A stretch of DNA of 64,000 nucleotides from Stutzerimonas stutzeri (GCF_002890895.1 NZ_POUL01000009.1:1-64000), one strand, 5' to 3'. Counted from the first letter of the stretch, positions 1 through 9,408 are shown. The notes: generated by a model not told the origin, from the letters alone. Made by a program: numbers and translations.

Positions 1-253
1 GGCCGCAGCGCTATCTACGTCGCAGGCTCAAAGCCTAAGGGTGGATACGGCTTCCTGGCCTTCCCCCGATGATCAGTCGGGAACTATCACCCCAACATAG
101 CGTGGTAGTCGAGATACAAGGGTGGATGTCGCTGTTTACATCCACCGCAACTCCGCTCGGAGGCATAAGACGCAACCTACAAGCGAAAACAGCGTGGACA
201 GGTCGCACCAACTGGCAAACTCGCTTCAAGCTTCAGCTCGTGCGTTCCAATGT
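1..253. other. Gene-free left edge with one hairpin repeat
   Basis: No convincing coding region is visible here; the short open frames lack a ribosome binding site and family features. The stretch holds one clear GGTGGA-type hairpin (listed separately) and a partial GGGTGGAT copy near position 42. It is the 3' flank of the minus-strand NYN gene that ends at 254. Confidence 0.5.
121..146. repeat. GGTGGA hairpin repeat, copy 1
   Basis: Inverted repeat with arms GGTGGATGT and ACATCCACC around an 8-base loop. It belongs to the same intergenic family as the copies in the urt/ure region (10590, 12277, 16088, 16133, 16242, 24188, 25431, 25470). Confidence 0.7.
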
Positions 254-727
254 TTAACGCAGCAACAGCTTGCCTTCGATGGGCACGTAGCGCGTGGCGG
301 CGCGAATCAGCGAGTTCGCCGTCAGACCGGGCGCGCCATAGGCTGTCGCCTCCAGTCCCCCGGCGCGTACGCGATCGAGCAGCCGATCAAAGTCGCCATC
401 GCCCGAAGCCAGCACCACCTCATCGACACGCCCGATCACATCCAGCACATCGATGGTGATGCCCACATCCCAGTCGCCCTTGGCCGAGCCGTCGCTGCGC
501 TGGATATAGGGCTTGAGCTTCACCGTGAACCCGAGGTTGCGCAGGATCTGCTGGAACTGCTGCTGCTTGGCATCGCCCCGGTCGATGGCATAGGCATAAG
601 CCTCAACGATTTCACCGCGCTCGCTGAGCTCGGCCCACAACGCCGCATAGTTGAAGTGGCAGCCGTGGGCCTGGCGCACCGTGTAGTAGAGATTCTGCAC
701 ATCAGCAAACAGGGCAATCTTCTTCAC
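254..727 (-). CDS. NYN-domain (PIN-like nuclease) protein
   Basis: A 157-residue protein matching the NYN/LabA-DUF88 family of PIN-like, probably metal-dependent RNA nucleases. Acidic residues expected of the fold are visible: the Asp in FADVQN near residue 8, the Asp pair in KGDWDVGITIDVL near residue 80, and SGDGDFDRLL near residue 105. The chosen start is GTG at 727 because homology begins at KKIALFADVQN. The frame stays open about 290 bases further upstream, but that part reads like non-coding translation. The GTG has no strong Shine-Dalgarno, so the exact start is uncertain. RNA target and partners cannot be read from the sequence. Confidence 0.85.
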   Translation of the reverse strand: MKKIALFADVQNLYYTVRQAHGCHFNYAALWAELSERGEIVEAYAYAIDRGDAKQQQFQQILRNLGFTVKLKPYIQRSDGSAKGDWDVGITIDVLDVIGRVDEVVLASGDGDFDRLLDRVRAGGLEATAYGAPGLTANSLIRAATRYVPIEGKLLLR

Positions 728-998
728 GCGGCGACCCGGGCGGAGGAATGGCCAACCAGTATGGACTGCGACAGCGCCCGTGTCGCCGGCCGGTCGCCTG
801 GCATAACCAGCCCGATGCAAACCATCTGCATTGGCAATACTTCGTTGAACAAAGCCAGGATCGCCCGCCCGGTCGAAATGCTCACTAGGCCACCACACTG
901 CGCTTCTTCGGCTGTTACCCCGATGATCGTTGCCCCTCGCCTTTTCCACCGGCCTGTTAAAGTGCGCGCCTGATTTCCCCATGAGCTGCCGCCCTGCG

Positions 999-1679
999 AT
1001 GAATGTCCTGTCCATCCTCCGTGACGCCTGGTTTTTCTATTCCCGCAACCTGCTGTCCATCGTGCGGCTGTGCCTGCCACTGATCCTGCTCGAGAGCATC
1101 GTTCGCCTGGCCATCGACCAGCTGTTCGGCAAGGGCGCCCTGCCGGCTCAGGAGCTGCTGGTCGGCCTGATCTTCTATCCGCTGTATATCGCCGCGCTGA
1201 TCCTGTTTCTCGACGCACGTAGCCGCGGTCACGCACCGCCGCTGCGTGAGGTGATGGTGCGCGCGTTACCGCTATGGCCATCGATGGCGGTGCTGGCCGG
1301 TCTGGGCACCCTGCTGATCATGCTCGGCGCCTCGCTGTTCGTGCTGCCCGGGCTGTGGGTGATGGTCAAGATCGCCTTTGCCGAATACCTGCTGGTGATA
1401 CGCGGTTTGAGCCCGCTGGCGGCACTGAAGCAGAGTTTCCTGGAAACCCGTGGTCACTTCCTGCTGATACTCGGCTGCATCCTCGTCGTGCTGGCGCCGC
1501 TGTGGCTTCTGGAGGCCTGGATGGCCGCACAGTTCTGGGCTGGCGAGACAGCGCCAGGCGCGCTCGCCGTGGTGGTCGACTCTGTGGTCGGGCTGGTGCA
1601 GCTGTTGGCCACGGTCGTTTTGTTTCGCTGCTTCATGCTCTGCAGCGCGCCGGCCATCGCGCGCGACGAATCCAGGTGA
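999..1679 (+). CDS. YciC-like (UPF0259) inner-membrane protein
   Basis: A 226-residue polytopic membrane protein resembling the YciC/UPF0259 family. It opens with MNVLSILRDAWFFYSRNL and has about five or six hydrophobic segments, including LLIMLGASLFVLPGLWVMVK and LLILGCILVVLAPLWLL. The family has no firmly assigned biochemical role. The start at 999 is chosen because homologues begin with this MN-LSILRD pattern; an in-frame ATG at 981 is the alternative. The next gene on this strand starts 68 bases downstream with its own ribosome binding site. Confidence 0.75.
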   Translation: MNVLSILRDAWFFYSRNLLSIVRLCLPLILLESIVRLAIDQLFGKGALPAQELLVGLIFYPLYIAALILFLDARSRGHAPPLREVMVRALPLWPSMAVLAGLGTLLIMLGASLFVLPGLWVMVKIAFAEYLLVIRGLSPLAALKQSFLETRGHFLLILGCILVVLAPLWLLEAWMAAQFWAGETAPGALAVVVDSVVGLVQLLATVVLFRCFMLCSAPAIARDESR

Positions 1680-1747
1680 CGTAGTCGGAGGCAAGAGACG
1701 ACGTGCGGGTCTAGGCTTGGTCTCCATCCTTTCCGGAGGCCGTTCCC

Positions 1748-2182
1748 ATGAGCGATCACAACCCCAGCATCCTTTCCCACGTTTCCCTGGGCAGCAACCG
1801 TTTCGATGAAGCGGCTGCCTTCTACGATCAGGCCCTTGCCGCCCTCGGCTGCAAGCGCATCATGGCCCACCCGGGCGCTATTGCCTGGGGCCGTGACTAC
1901 CCCGAGTTTTGGCTGCAGACGCCGATCAACGGCCAGGCGGCCAGCGTTGGCAACGGCACACATATCGGTTTCTTCGCACCTGACAAGGCTTCAGTCGATG
2001 CCTTTCACCGTGCGGCGCTGGCCGCCGGCGCTACCGACGAAGGCGCTCCGGGACCACGTGAAGCGTATGGCGAGCCCTACTACGGCTGTTTTGTCCGCGA
2101 TCTCGATGGCCACAAGATCGAAGCTGCCTACTGGGACGTCGAGTTGATGCAACAGCTCTACGGCGACGCGCCGACCGCCTAG
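1748..2182 (+). CDS. VOC-family (glyoxalase/bleomycin resistance fold) protein
   Basis: A 144-residue single-domain vicinal-oxygen-chelate protein. It starts with ILSHVSLGSNRFDEAAAFYD, the usual first beta-alpha unit with a metal-ligand His, and ends with FVRDLDGHKIEAAYW, the usual DP/DG-N/H-E segment. The substrate cannot be told. CCGGAGG lies 9 bases before the ATG. The stop codon overlaps that of the convergent SDR gene: both use the same CTAG tetranucleotide at 2179-2182. Confidence 0.85.
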   Translation: MSDHNPSILSHVSLGSNRFDEAAAFYDQALAALGCKRIMAHPGAIAWGRDYPEFWLQTPINGQAASVGNGTHIGFFAPDKASVDAFHRAALAAGATDEGAPGPREAYGEPYYGCFVRDLDGHKIEAAYWDVELMQQLYGDAPTA

Positions 2183-3021
2183 CCCGTGCCCTGCGAAGTT
2201 CGGGCACCGGCCAGCCGCGGTAACAGCAGGTGCTCGAAGGCGCGCGGAAAGCAGCGCGCCACCAGGCGCGCACGCCAGTCCAGGTTCGACAGCACCAGCA
2301 ACCGCCGTCGTTTCAGGGCGCCTTGGTAGATGGATTCCGCCACATCCTGCGGCGACGCCACGCGACCTACCGTCAGAACCGGCTGCGGCGCGGTGGACCC
2401 ATCACCGATCAACACGTTCTTGCGCAGGTCCGTCGCGGTATACCCCGGACACACCAGCATCACATTGACGGCAGTATCGGCCAGCTCGCTGCGCAGGGTT
2501 TCGAACAGCCCGTGCAGCGCATGCTTGCTGGCGTTGTAAGCGCCGCGATCGGGCACCGGCGCGTACTGCGACAGCGAGCTGAGCACGATGATCTGCCCGC
2601 CTCGCGACACAAGGCTCGGCAGCGCCGCCTGGGTGCAATGCAACGCGCCGTAAAAGTTGACTGCCATGATCCGTTCGAATACCGCCAGGCTGGTATCGGC
2701 AACACGGCTGCGATGGGTGATACCTGCGTTGTTGATCAGCACATCGATACCGCCGAAGCGTTCCACCACCAGCGCAACGGCCCGCTGCACCGCCACGGCA
2801 TCCGACACGTCGCAGCACAGCCCTAGCGCATCGGCGTTGTGATGGTCCGCCAGATGCTGCACCAGTCCGTCGATGGCGTTCTGCTCGAGGTCGAAGATGA
2901 CGACCCGTGCACCGGCCTGGGCCATCCGCTCGGCCAGCGCGCGGCCGATGCCCGCACAGCCGCCGGTGATCACCACCACCTTGCGATCGAACACCTTGCT
3001 GGTGAATACCTTGCGATACAT
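2179..3021 (-). CDS. Short-chain dehydrogenase/reductase
   Basis: A 280-residue classical SDR. It shows the nucleotide-binding TGGCAGIGRAL glycine motif near residue 20, the structural NNAG motif, a serine-rich strand (VLSSLSQ) and the catalytic YNASK tyrosine/lysine pair. The C-terminus carries a basic extension (KRRRLLVLSNLDWRARL), as in membrane-associated SDRs that act on lipophilic alcohols or ketones. The start at 3021 is chosen because GGAGAGG lies just upstream; the longer frame to 3207 reads as non-coding. Substrate unknown. Confidence 0.85.
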   Translation of the reverse strand: MYRKVFTSKVFDRKVVVITGGCAGIGRALAERMAQAGARVVIFDLEQNAIDGLVQHLADHHNADALGLCCDVSDAVAVQRAVALVVERFGGIDVLINNAGITHRSRVADTSLAVFERIMAVNFYGALHCTQAALPSLVSRGGQIIVLSSLSQYAPVPDRGAYNASKHALHGLFETLRSELADTAVNVMLVCPGYTATDLRKNVLIGDGSTAPQPVLTVGRVASPQDVAESIYQGALKRRRLLVLSNLDWRARLVARCFPRAFEHLLLPRLAGARTSQGTG

Positions 3022-3225
3022 AAACCTCTCCATCGAATCATCCGGGCTACCGAACCCGATCAGCCCGGCAGCGCTAGCCTCAAGCATAGCCAGCCTGCTC
3101 CTTGTCCGCTGAGGGCATCGCCGCGGCGCAGTAGCCTGGACCAGCCCGCGCACCCCTTCTGGACAGCCGGAGGCGTCGCGCGCCATGCTTGGGCGTGCGC
3201 GAATCACAAGGGGCAGTGAATTACC

Positions 3226-3963
3226 TTGAAGCCATTATTCTGGATACCGTTAGCAGCGGCTCTGGCAGCGCCTTGCGTTGCCTCGTCCGAAACGCAGAGA
3301 ACCCTGACCGTCGGTTACTACGACTTCCCTCCAGCGATCTACAGCGATGCCCAGGGCCGCCCAAGCGGACCACTGGTCGACCTCACTCGGCGTGTACTCG
3401 CCCATGCGGGCTTTGAGGCGCGGTTCCGCGGCCTGCCGAGTGCCCGCTTGTATGGCGCCTTGCAAAGCGGCACGGTTGACCTCTGGCCCGGCGCGCCGGG
3501 AAAGCCGGAGCTGCTTGCCGATACGCTCGAGGGCCGCGAAACACTCACCCACATCAGCCTCAACCTCTATCACCGGCCCGACACCCCGCCGCCGAGTATC
3601 CCCGACAGCCTGCGCAAACGCGGCGTCATCACCATCGGCGGTTATAACTATTTGCCGCAAGTGAACCGGATGCTGCACGACCCGCAACTGCAGATTCTCC
3701 TGCACCGGACTGCCACCCACACGTCGGCACTGGAGATGTTGAAGCATCGCCGCGCCGACTATCTTCTCGACTATCAGGCCCCGGTGAACCAGGCGATGAA
3801 ACAGCTCGGCATGGAGGCGCTTCCCCATGTCGAGCTGCATAAGGTCGCCATCCGATTCATCGTGTCGCGCCATGCCAAAGACAGCCAGACGGTGGTCGAC
3901 TCGCTGGATCGCGCCTATGCCGAGATGGCAACGGCCGGAGAAGATCTGAGCTTGCCCGAATAG
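3226..3963 (+). CDS. Periplasmic solute-binding protein, family 3 type
   Basis: A 245-residue protein with a signal peptide (KPLFWIPLAAALAAPCVA then SSE) and a family-3 extracellular solute-binding fold. TLTVGYYDFPPAIYSDAQG is the usual first strand and ligand contact, followed by GPLVDLTRRVLAHAGF and a second lobe starting RGVITIGGYNY. There is no permease or ATPase gene nearby, so it may be an orphan receptor or a sensor-like protein rather than part of a transporter. The start codon is TTG at 3226, chosen because the signal peptide begins there; AAGGGG lies 12 bases upstream. Confidence 0.75.
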   Translation: MKPLFWIPLAAALAAPCVASSETQRTLTVGYYDFPPAIYSDAQGRPSGPLVDLTRRVLAHAGFEARFRGLPSARLYGALQSGTVDLWPGAPGKPELLADTLEGRETLTHISLNLYHRPDTPPPSIPDSLRKRGVITIGGYNYLPQVNRMLHDPQLQILLHRTATHTSALEMLKHRRADYLLDYQAPVNQAMKQLGMEALPHVELHKVAIRFIVSRHAKDSQTVVDSLDRAYAEMATAGEDLSLPE

Positions 3964-4052
3964 ACGCAAGCGCATACGGGCGCTGACAGGCATCGGCGGT
4001 GATCAGCCCGGGTGCGCGCTGCTTGTGAAGCAGGCGGCGTGCAGCCGTACTT

Positions 4053-6569
4053 TCAGGTCCCGCGCGGCTTGGCGCGCGCGGTGGGCTCTGCTACCAGCGG
4101 GTCATCGGGCCAATAGTGTTTCGGGTATCTGCCTTTCAAGTCCTTCTTCACATCGATATAGGTGTTTGCCCAGAAGCTCGCCAGGTCCTGCGTTACCTGC
4201 ACAGGGCGGCGCGCCGGTGACAGCAAGTGCAATTTCACCGGCAGACGCCCACCGGCGATACGAGGCGTATCGCCCAGCCCGAACAACTCCTGCAAGCGCA
4301 CCGCCAGCACTGGCGGCGATTCACTGTAATCGAGCCGCACCCGCGACCCGGAGGGCACTCCGATGACGACCGGTGCCAGCTCGTCGAGGCGCTGCGGCAG
4401 CGGCCAGGGCAACAAGGTGGCGAGCATGGCTTTCAGATCCAGCTGGGCGAAGTGCGCCAGACGCGTAACCTTGCCCAGATACGGCAATAACCAGTCCTCC
4501 AGCCGCGCCAGCAGCGCTTCGTCGCTGACGTCAGGCCAGTCGCTGCCAGCGCCAGCCGCCAGCTCGATCTGCCGGAGCAGGCTGATACGCGCCTGCCACT
4601 GCCGCAGTTCCGGCGTCCACGGCAACAGCTCCAGCCCCTTGCGCCGCACCAGGCCCAGCAGCGCTCGCCCACGCGCTTCGTCATCCAGGCCAGGAAAAGG
4701 CTCGCGACTGAGCACCAGCTCACCAACCCGCCGCTGCCGCTCGGCCCGCAGCACGCCTTCGCGCTCGTCCCATTCCAGCTCGTCGCGCAAGCTGACCATC
4801 TCGGCCAGCTCCGCCTCGAACAACCCTGGGTCCAGCGCCGCCGCGCGATAGATGCGCTCTTCTCGCTGGCCCTGGCGGCTGCCCAGCTCGGCGATCACCA
4901 GCCAGGATTCTTTCATCAGCGCATCCGGCTCACCGAAGACCGCCGCGCGACCGTTGGCTAGGCGGTACTCACCACCACCGTCCCGACGTTGGCGAGCGAT
5001 ACGGTCGGGGTAGGCAAACGCCAGCAGCGCCCCGTGCCAGCGATGATCGGTCGCCTCGGCAGGAGCAGCCGCCGAGGCACCTCGCAGCAGGCTGCGAAAC
5101 TGTCGCGCCAACTGCCGCACCCGCTGCGCGCCGGAATGCCGGCCCGCGCTGCCATCGAGCAGCCCGAGACGGGTTGAGATGTCCACGCCGCCGCGCTGGA
5201 TATCGCGCTCGACCAACAAGGCGGCAAGGTCGGCAGCCAGCGATGCCAAGCCAAGTGCCTGGCCGCGCAACAACAGATGCGCAATACGCGGATGCGCCGG
5301 CAACTCAGCCATGGCCTGGCCGTGCGCGGTCAACTGCCAACCGCCACGGACATTAAGGCTGAGTGCACCGAGGCGCTGGAGCAGGTCCTGCGCCTGTCGG
5401 TAGGCCGCAGCAGGCGGCACATCGAGCCAGGCCAGTTCATCCGGTTCGACACCCCAGCGCGCCAACTGCAGCGCGACGCCGGCCAGATCGGCCTGGAGGA
5501 TTTCCGCGTCGCCATAAGCTGCCAGTTGCGCGTGCTGATCCTCCGACCACAGCCGATAGCAGGCGCCAGGCTCCAGCCGCCCCGCGCGCCCGGCCCGCTG
5601 GGTCGCCGAAGCACGCGAAATACGCCGGGTTTCCAGACGGGTCATGCCACTGCCGGGATCGAACCGCGGCACCCGCGCCAGCCCGGCATCGACCACCACC
5701 CGCACGCCCTCGATGGTCAGGCTGGTCTCGGCAATGTTGGTCGCCAGCACGACCTTGCGCTTGCCCGCTGGCGCAGGCTCGATGGCGGCGCGCTGGGCGG
5801 TCAGCTCCAGCTCGCCGTGCAGCGGACAGAGCATTACCTCGCCTCGATCTGCCAGCTGCTCGGCCAGCAGATCGTTCACACGACGTATCTCAGCCTGGCC
5901 CGGCAGGAAGACCAGTACGCTGCCGGATTCCTCATCCAGCGCCTGCATCACCGTCTGCACGACCCGCGGCTCGATGCGTTCACCGGCCTGAAACGCTCGT
6001 CCCCAGCGCTGCACGACCGGAAACATGCGGCCCTCGCTGCGCACCACTGGGGCGTCATCCAGCAAAGTCGACAGCCGCGCGCCTTCCAGCGTGGCGGACA
6101 TGAGCAACAGCTTGAGCGGTTCGTCGCGCAGCAGCACGCGCGCATTGAGGGTTAGTGCCAGGGCCAGATCGGCGTCCAGGCTGCGCTCGTGAAACTCATC
6201 GAAGATCACCAGCCCCACGCCTTCAAGGGCCGGATCGTCCTGCAAGCGACGCGCAAGGATGCCTTCGGTGACAACCTCGATGCGGGTATTCGGCCCGACC
6301 TTGCTGTCCAGCCGGATGCGATAGCCGACAGTTTCGCCAACCTTCTCGCCCAGCTCGCTGGCCAGGCGCTCAGCCGCCGCACGGGCCGCCAGCCGGCGCG
6401 GTTCGAGCATGACGATCGACTGCCCGCCGAGCCATGGCTCGTTCAACAAGGCCAGCGGCACTCGGGTGGTCTTGCCGGCACCGGGCGGTGCTTCGAGCAC
6501 CGCTTCGTCACGCGCTAGCAGGGCCTGGCGCAGCGCCGGCAGGGCTTCATCGATGGGCAGGGCAATCAT
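4053..6569 (-). CDS. hrpB: ATP-dependent RNA helicase HrpB
   Basis: An 838-residue DEAH-type helicase, the usual HrpB length. Walker A APPGAGKTTRVPLAL is near residue 30 and the Walker B variant IFDEFHERSLDADLAL (DEFH, typical of HrpB) near residue 125. SATLEG is motif III, and TNIAETSLTIEGVRVVVDAG with RAGRAGRLEPGACYRLW are motifs V and VI. The C-terminal HrpB domain ends with the family signature VTQDLASFWANTYIDVKKDLKGRYPKHYWPDDP region. The bacterial HrpB substrate is poorly defined. CGGAG lies just upstream of the ATG at 6569. It stands alone on the minus strand. Confidence 0.95.
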   Translation of the reverse strand: MIALPIDEALPALRQALLARDEAVLEAPPGAGKTTRVPLALLNEPWLGGQSIVMLEPRRLAARAAAERLASELGEKVGETVGYRIRLDSKVGPNTRIEVVTEGILARRLQDDPALEGVGLVIFDEFHERSLDADLALALTLNARVLLRDEPLKLLLMSATLEGARLSTLLDDAPVVRSEGRMFPVVQRWGRAFQAGERIEPRVVQTVMQALDEESGSVLVFLPGQAEIRRVNDLLAEQLADRGEVMLCPLHGELELTAQRAAIEPAPAGKRKVVLATNIAETSLTIEGVRVVVDAGLARVPRFDPGSGMTRLETRRISRASATQRAGRAGRLEPGACYRLWSEDQHAQLAAYGDAEILQADLAGVALQLARWGVEPDELAWLDVPPAAAYRQAQDLLQRLGALSLNVRGGWQLTAHGQAMAELPAHPRIAHLLLRGQALGLASLAADLAALLVERDIQRGGVDISTRLGLLDGSAGRHSGAQRVRQLARQFRSLLRGASAAAPAEATDHRWHGALLAFAYPDRIARQRRDGGGEYRLANGRAAVFGEPDALMKESWLVIAELGSRQGQREERIYRAAALDPGLFEAELAEMVSLRDELEWDEREGVLRAERQRRVGELVLSREPFPGLDDEARGRALLGLVRRKGLELLPWTPELRQWQARISLLRQIELAAGAGSDWPDVSDEALLARLEDWLLPYLGKVTRLAHFAQLDLKAMLATLLPWPLPQRLDELAPVVIGVPSGSRVRLDYSESPPVLAVRLQELFGLGDTPRIAGGRLPVKLHLLSPARRPVQVTQDLASFWANTYIDVKKDLKGRYPKHYWPDDPLVAEPTARAKPRGT

Positions 6570-6747
6570 GGGAACTCCGCTTCAAGGGCCGCGATTATAG
6601 CGGGCGCAGTCCTCGACGCAGCCTCACGGAGCGCTGTGGTTATACGCGGTGCAACAACGCCGAACAGAGCGTGCAGCGGGAGTGTCTGATATCGGGAAAA
6701 CATCACTCAGCCCTTGTATAGTTGCGCCACTTTCCCCGGAGGTCCTT

Positions 6748-7164
6748 ATGCGTACTCGTTCCCGTGTCATCGGCGGCGTGCTGGCCGTCTCCCTGTTCAC
6801 TCAACTGACCGCTTGCGGCACGCTGTTCTACCCCGACCGCCGCGGGCAGATCGATGGCCGCATCGATCCCGCCATTGCAGCAGCCAATGCCGTCGGCCTG
6901 CTCTTCTACCTCATCCCCGGCCTGATCGCCTTTGGCATCGACTTCGCCACCGGCGCGATCTACCTGCCCGACGACAACTACTCCATGGCCCCGGAAAAAC
7001 TGCAGGAAGCCATCGGCGCCGATGGCGTGATCGACCAGGCCAAGCTCAAGGCGATCATCGAAACCGAAACCGGCCGCAGCCTGCCACTGGATGACCCCCG
7101 CCTGATCCAGCACAACGGCAGCGTCGAGCAACTTGCCGCCTTCGGACTGCGTCCGGCCGCCTGA
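6748..7164 (+). CDS. Small lipoprotein with one membrane segment
   Basis: A 138-residue protein. The signal sequence ends in the lipobox LTAC at about residues 19-22, so it should be a lipidated envelope protein. It then has one hydrophobic segment (AVGLLFYLIPGLIAFGIDFATGAIYLP) and a soluble C-terminal half. Homologues in Pseudomonas are generally left as hypothetical. The start at 6748 is preceded by GGAGG with correct spacing; the longer frame from 6649 is not needed. It overlaps the next gene by TGATG, so translation is probably coupled. Confidence 0.75.
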   Translation: MRTRSRVIGGVLAVSLFTQLTACGTLFYPDRRGQIDGRIDPAIAAANAVGLLFYLIPGLIAFGIDFATGAIYLPDDNYSMAPEKLQEAIGADGVIDQAKLKAIIETETGRSLPLDDPRLIQHNGSVEQLAAFGLRPAA

Positions 7165-8099
7165 TGCAGCACACCCGCGAGCGCAAAGGCGTCAGTGCCG
7201 AACACGCCAGATTGATGCGACGTGCCACACGACTGGCGCTGGCCGTCGCGCTGACGCTGGCCGCGAGCAAGGCGCTGGCCTGGTGGTTGAGTGGCTCGGT
7301 CAGCTTGCTGGCGGGGCTCACCGACTCACTGCTGGACGGCGCCGCCTCGCTGCTCAACCTGTTGGCGGTGCACTACTCGCTGCGCCCCGCGGACGAGGAT
7401 CATCGCTATGGCCACGGCAAGGCCGAGGCACTGGCAGGGCTTGGTCAGGGTGCCTTCATTTCGGTGAGTGCGATTCTGGTCTGCGTCCAGGGCGTCGATC
7501 GCATGCTGCATCCTGAGCCGCTGGGCGCACCGACGCTGGGCATCGCGGTGATGCTGCTGTCACTGGCGCTAACAGTGGCGCTGCTGATGTATCAGCGCCG
7601 CGTGGTCCGCGAAACCGGCTCCACGGCGATCCGTGCCGACTCGCTGCATTACCGTTCCGACCTGCTCCTCAACAGCAGCATCCTTGTCGCGCTGGTACTC
7701 GCCGGTTATGGCTGGGAACGGCTTGACGCCGTATTCGGCATCGCCATCGCCGTCTACATCTTCTGGAGCGCGCTGAGCATCGTCCGCGAGGCCGGTGCGG
7801 TATTGATGGATACCGAGCTCCCGCCCGAGATCAGCGAGGACATGCATCGGTTGGCCTGCGATGTACCCGGCGTGGTCGGCTGTCATGACCTGCGCACCCG
7901 CGTTTCGGGCACCCGCTGGTTCGTGCAGATGCACCTGGAGTTGCCCGGAAATCTGCCGCTGATCGAGGCTCACGCACTCTGTGACCAGGTCGAAGGCGCC
8001 ATCCACGCCAAGTACCCGCGCGCCGAGGTGCTGGTGCACGCCGATCCGCTGGAAGTGGTGAGGCCACAACCCAGCCTGGAGCCGACCGCCAGCCCATAA
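7164..8099 (+). CDS. fieF: Cation diffusion facilitator, FieF type
   Basis: A 311-residue CDF-family divalent-cation/proton antiporter of the inner membrane, exporting Zn(II) or Fe(II). Six transmembrane segments are visible. Metal-site residues fit FieF site A: two Asp in TDSLLDG (TM2) and His and Asp in DSLHYRSDLLLN (TM5). The C-terminal cytoplasmic domain (GVVGCHDLRTR ... EVLVHADP) has the usual ferredoxin-like fold and metal-binding His. It shares TGATG with the preceding lipoprotein gene and is closed by a strong terminator. Confidence 0.9.
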   Translation: MQHTRERKGVSAEHARLMRRATRLALAVALTLAASKALAWWLSGSVSLLAGLTDSLLDGAASLLNLLAVHYSLRPADEDHRYGHGKAEALAGLGQGAFISVSAILVCVQGVDRMLHPEPLGAPTLGIAVMLLSLALTVALLMYQRRVVRETGSTAIRADSLHYRSDLLLNSSILVALVLAGYGWERLDAVFGIAIAVYIFWSALSIVREAGAVLMDTELPPEISEDMHRLACDVPGVVGCHDLRTRVSGTRWFVQMHLELPGNLPLIEAHALCDQVEGAIHAKYPRAEVLVHADPLEVVRPQPSLEPTASP

Positions 8100-8132
8100 A
8101 AAAAGACCACGTGGCGAGACGTGGTCTTTTTT
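8098..8132 (+). terminator. Rho-independent terminator after fieF
   Basis: A 12-bp perfect stem, AAAAGACCACGT (8101-8112) with ACGTGGTCTTTT (8119-8130), 6-base loop and T-tract. The A-run on the left side suggests it could work in both directions. Confidence 0.9.
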
Positions 8133-8342
8133 CAATACTGCTCTGAATTCGCTGGCCGCTTGTGGCGGATTCTTCGACAGCGCCTTGTGGGCGGTGCTGG
8201 CCCGGACCGATGACCTCGGTAAGGTATACGGTTGGCGCGGCGGGGTAAGTACCGCGTCAGTTCTGCCGGGGGCTGAAGTTGGATAAAGCTTACGCCCCGC
8301 GCCCCGACAGATGTTTGCGAAAATTGCTCATATCAAGGCCTG

Positions 8343-8382
8343 TTGCGCAATCATTGCGCCCGGATGCATAGTTACGCGCAAC
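8343..8382. promoter_or_regulatory. Candidate Lrp-family operator
   Basis: TTGCGCAA palindrome at 8343-8350, a second TTGCGC 11 bp later (8354-8359) and an inverted GCGCAA at 8376-8381, all within 62 bp of the Lrp/AsnC gene start. One-turn spacing of similar half-sites is typical of autoregulated Lrp-type genes. Binding is inferred only. The rest of 8133-8342 shows nothing I can identify. Confidence 0.45.
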
Positions 8383-8404
8383 TAAACCCTGCGAGTAGCC
8401 AATC

Positions 8405-8884
8405 ATGAGCAAACTGGATCGCTACGACCTGCGTATTCTTGCCGAACTGCAGCACGACGCGCGCATCTCCAATCAGGATCTGGCCGAGCGCATCGGCCTT
8501 TCACCGTCGCCCTGTTCGCGACGGGTCAAACAGCTCGAAGACGACGGCTACATTGCCCGCCAGGTCGCCCTGCTCGACCGCAAGAAGCTCGGCCTGACGT
8601 TGACCGCCTACGTGCTGATCGGCATGGACCGGCACACGCCGGAGCGCTTCGAACACTTCGAAGGAATGATCGGCAAATGCCCGGAAGTGCTCGAATGCAG
8701 CCTGGTCACAGGGATGGACGCCGACTATCAACTCAAGGTCGTGGTACCGGACATGGACCACTATCAGGCCTTTCTGCTCGGCACACTGACCCGCATCGAA
8801 GGTGTCACCAGCGTGCGGTCAAGCTTTGTCCTGCGGCAGGTGTCATCGAGTACCGAACTGCCACTGGAGCATTTGCGAGGCTGA
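8405..8884 (+). CDS. Lrp/AsnC-family transcriptional regulator
   Basis: A 159-residue regulator. The N-terminal winged helix-turn-helix starts LDRYDLRILAELQHDARISNQDLAERIGLS and ends near residue 55. The C-terminal RAM/effector domain carries VTGMDADYQLKVVVPDMDHY, the Gly/Asp loop that binds amino-acid effectors. Such proteins act as DNA-wrapping octamers. The target is not obvious: fieF and the globin gene flank it, so amino-acid metabolism genes elsewhere or autoregulation are likely. Possible operator half-sites lie just upstream. Confidence 0.9.
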   Translation: MSKLDRYDLRILAELQHDARISNQDLAERIGLSPSPCSRRVKQLEDDGYIARQVALLDRKKLGLTLTAYVLIGMDRHTPERFEHFEGMIGKCPEVLECSLVTGMDADYQLKVVVPDMDHYQAFLLGTLTRIEGVTSVRSSFVLRQVSSSTELPLEHLRG

Positions 8885-9015
8885 GACACCGCTCACACTT
8901 GCAACCCACACAGCTCGAAGGGCTATTACCTATAATTCGCGCCTTTCTATTCTGCTCACCTCCGAATGGTTTCTGGCAGGCGCAGCGATCAGCCTTCGTG
9001 CAAGGGAAATGCCTC

Positions 9016-9408
9016 ATGAAAGACACCAACCGCGTCATGCAGAGCTACGGCCGCTGCTGCGCCAGCGCAGACTTCTTCGACGACTTCTATGCCTCCTTTC
9101 TGGCCAGCTCGCCAGCAGTGCGGGAGAAGTTCGTCAAAACCGACATGACGGCCCAGAAACAGCTGCTGCGGGCCGGCATCCTCAACCTGGTCCTGTTCGC
9201 GCGCGGCATGCCCGACACCAAACTCCAGGCCTTGGGCAAGAGCCACTCTCGCGGCCATCTGGACATCCGTCCCGAGCTCTATGACCTCTGGATCGCCGCG
9301 CTGCTGAAAACCATCGGTCAGCATGATCGGCAGCTGGAAAAAGAAGACCTTCAGGCCTGGCGCACAGTGCTCAACAAGGGTATCGACGTTATCAAGTCCC
9401 ACTACTGA
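9016..9408 (+). CDS. Single-domain globin
   Basis: A 130-residue bacterial haemoglobin-like protein. It starts MKDTNRVMQSYGRC and continues with FFDDFYASFLASSPAVREKF (A-B-C helices). The F-helix region KSHSRGHLDIRPELYDLW supplies the expected proximal His candidate, and WIAALLKTI is the G helix. Likely role is oxygen, NO or redox sensing or detoxification. A TATAAT-like -10 lies at 8931. The start at 9016 is preceded by AGGGAA; a longer frame running in from 8677 only overlaps the upstream gene. Confidence 0.8.
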   Translation: MKDTNRVMQSYGRCCASADFFDDFYASFLASSPAVREKFVKTDMTAQKQLLRAGILNLVLFARGMPDTKLQALGKSHSRGHLDIRPELYDLWIAALLKTIGQHDRQLEKEDLQAWRTVLNKGIDVIKSHY

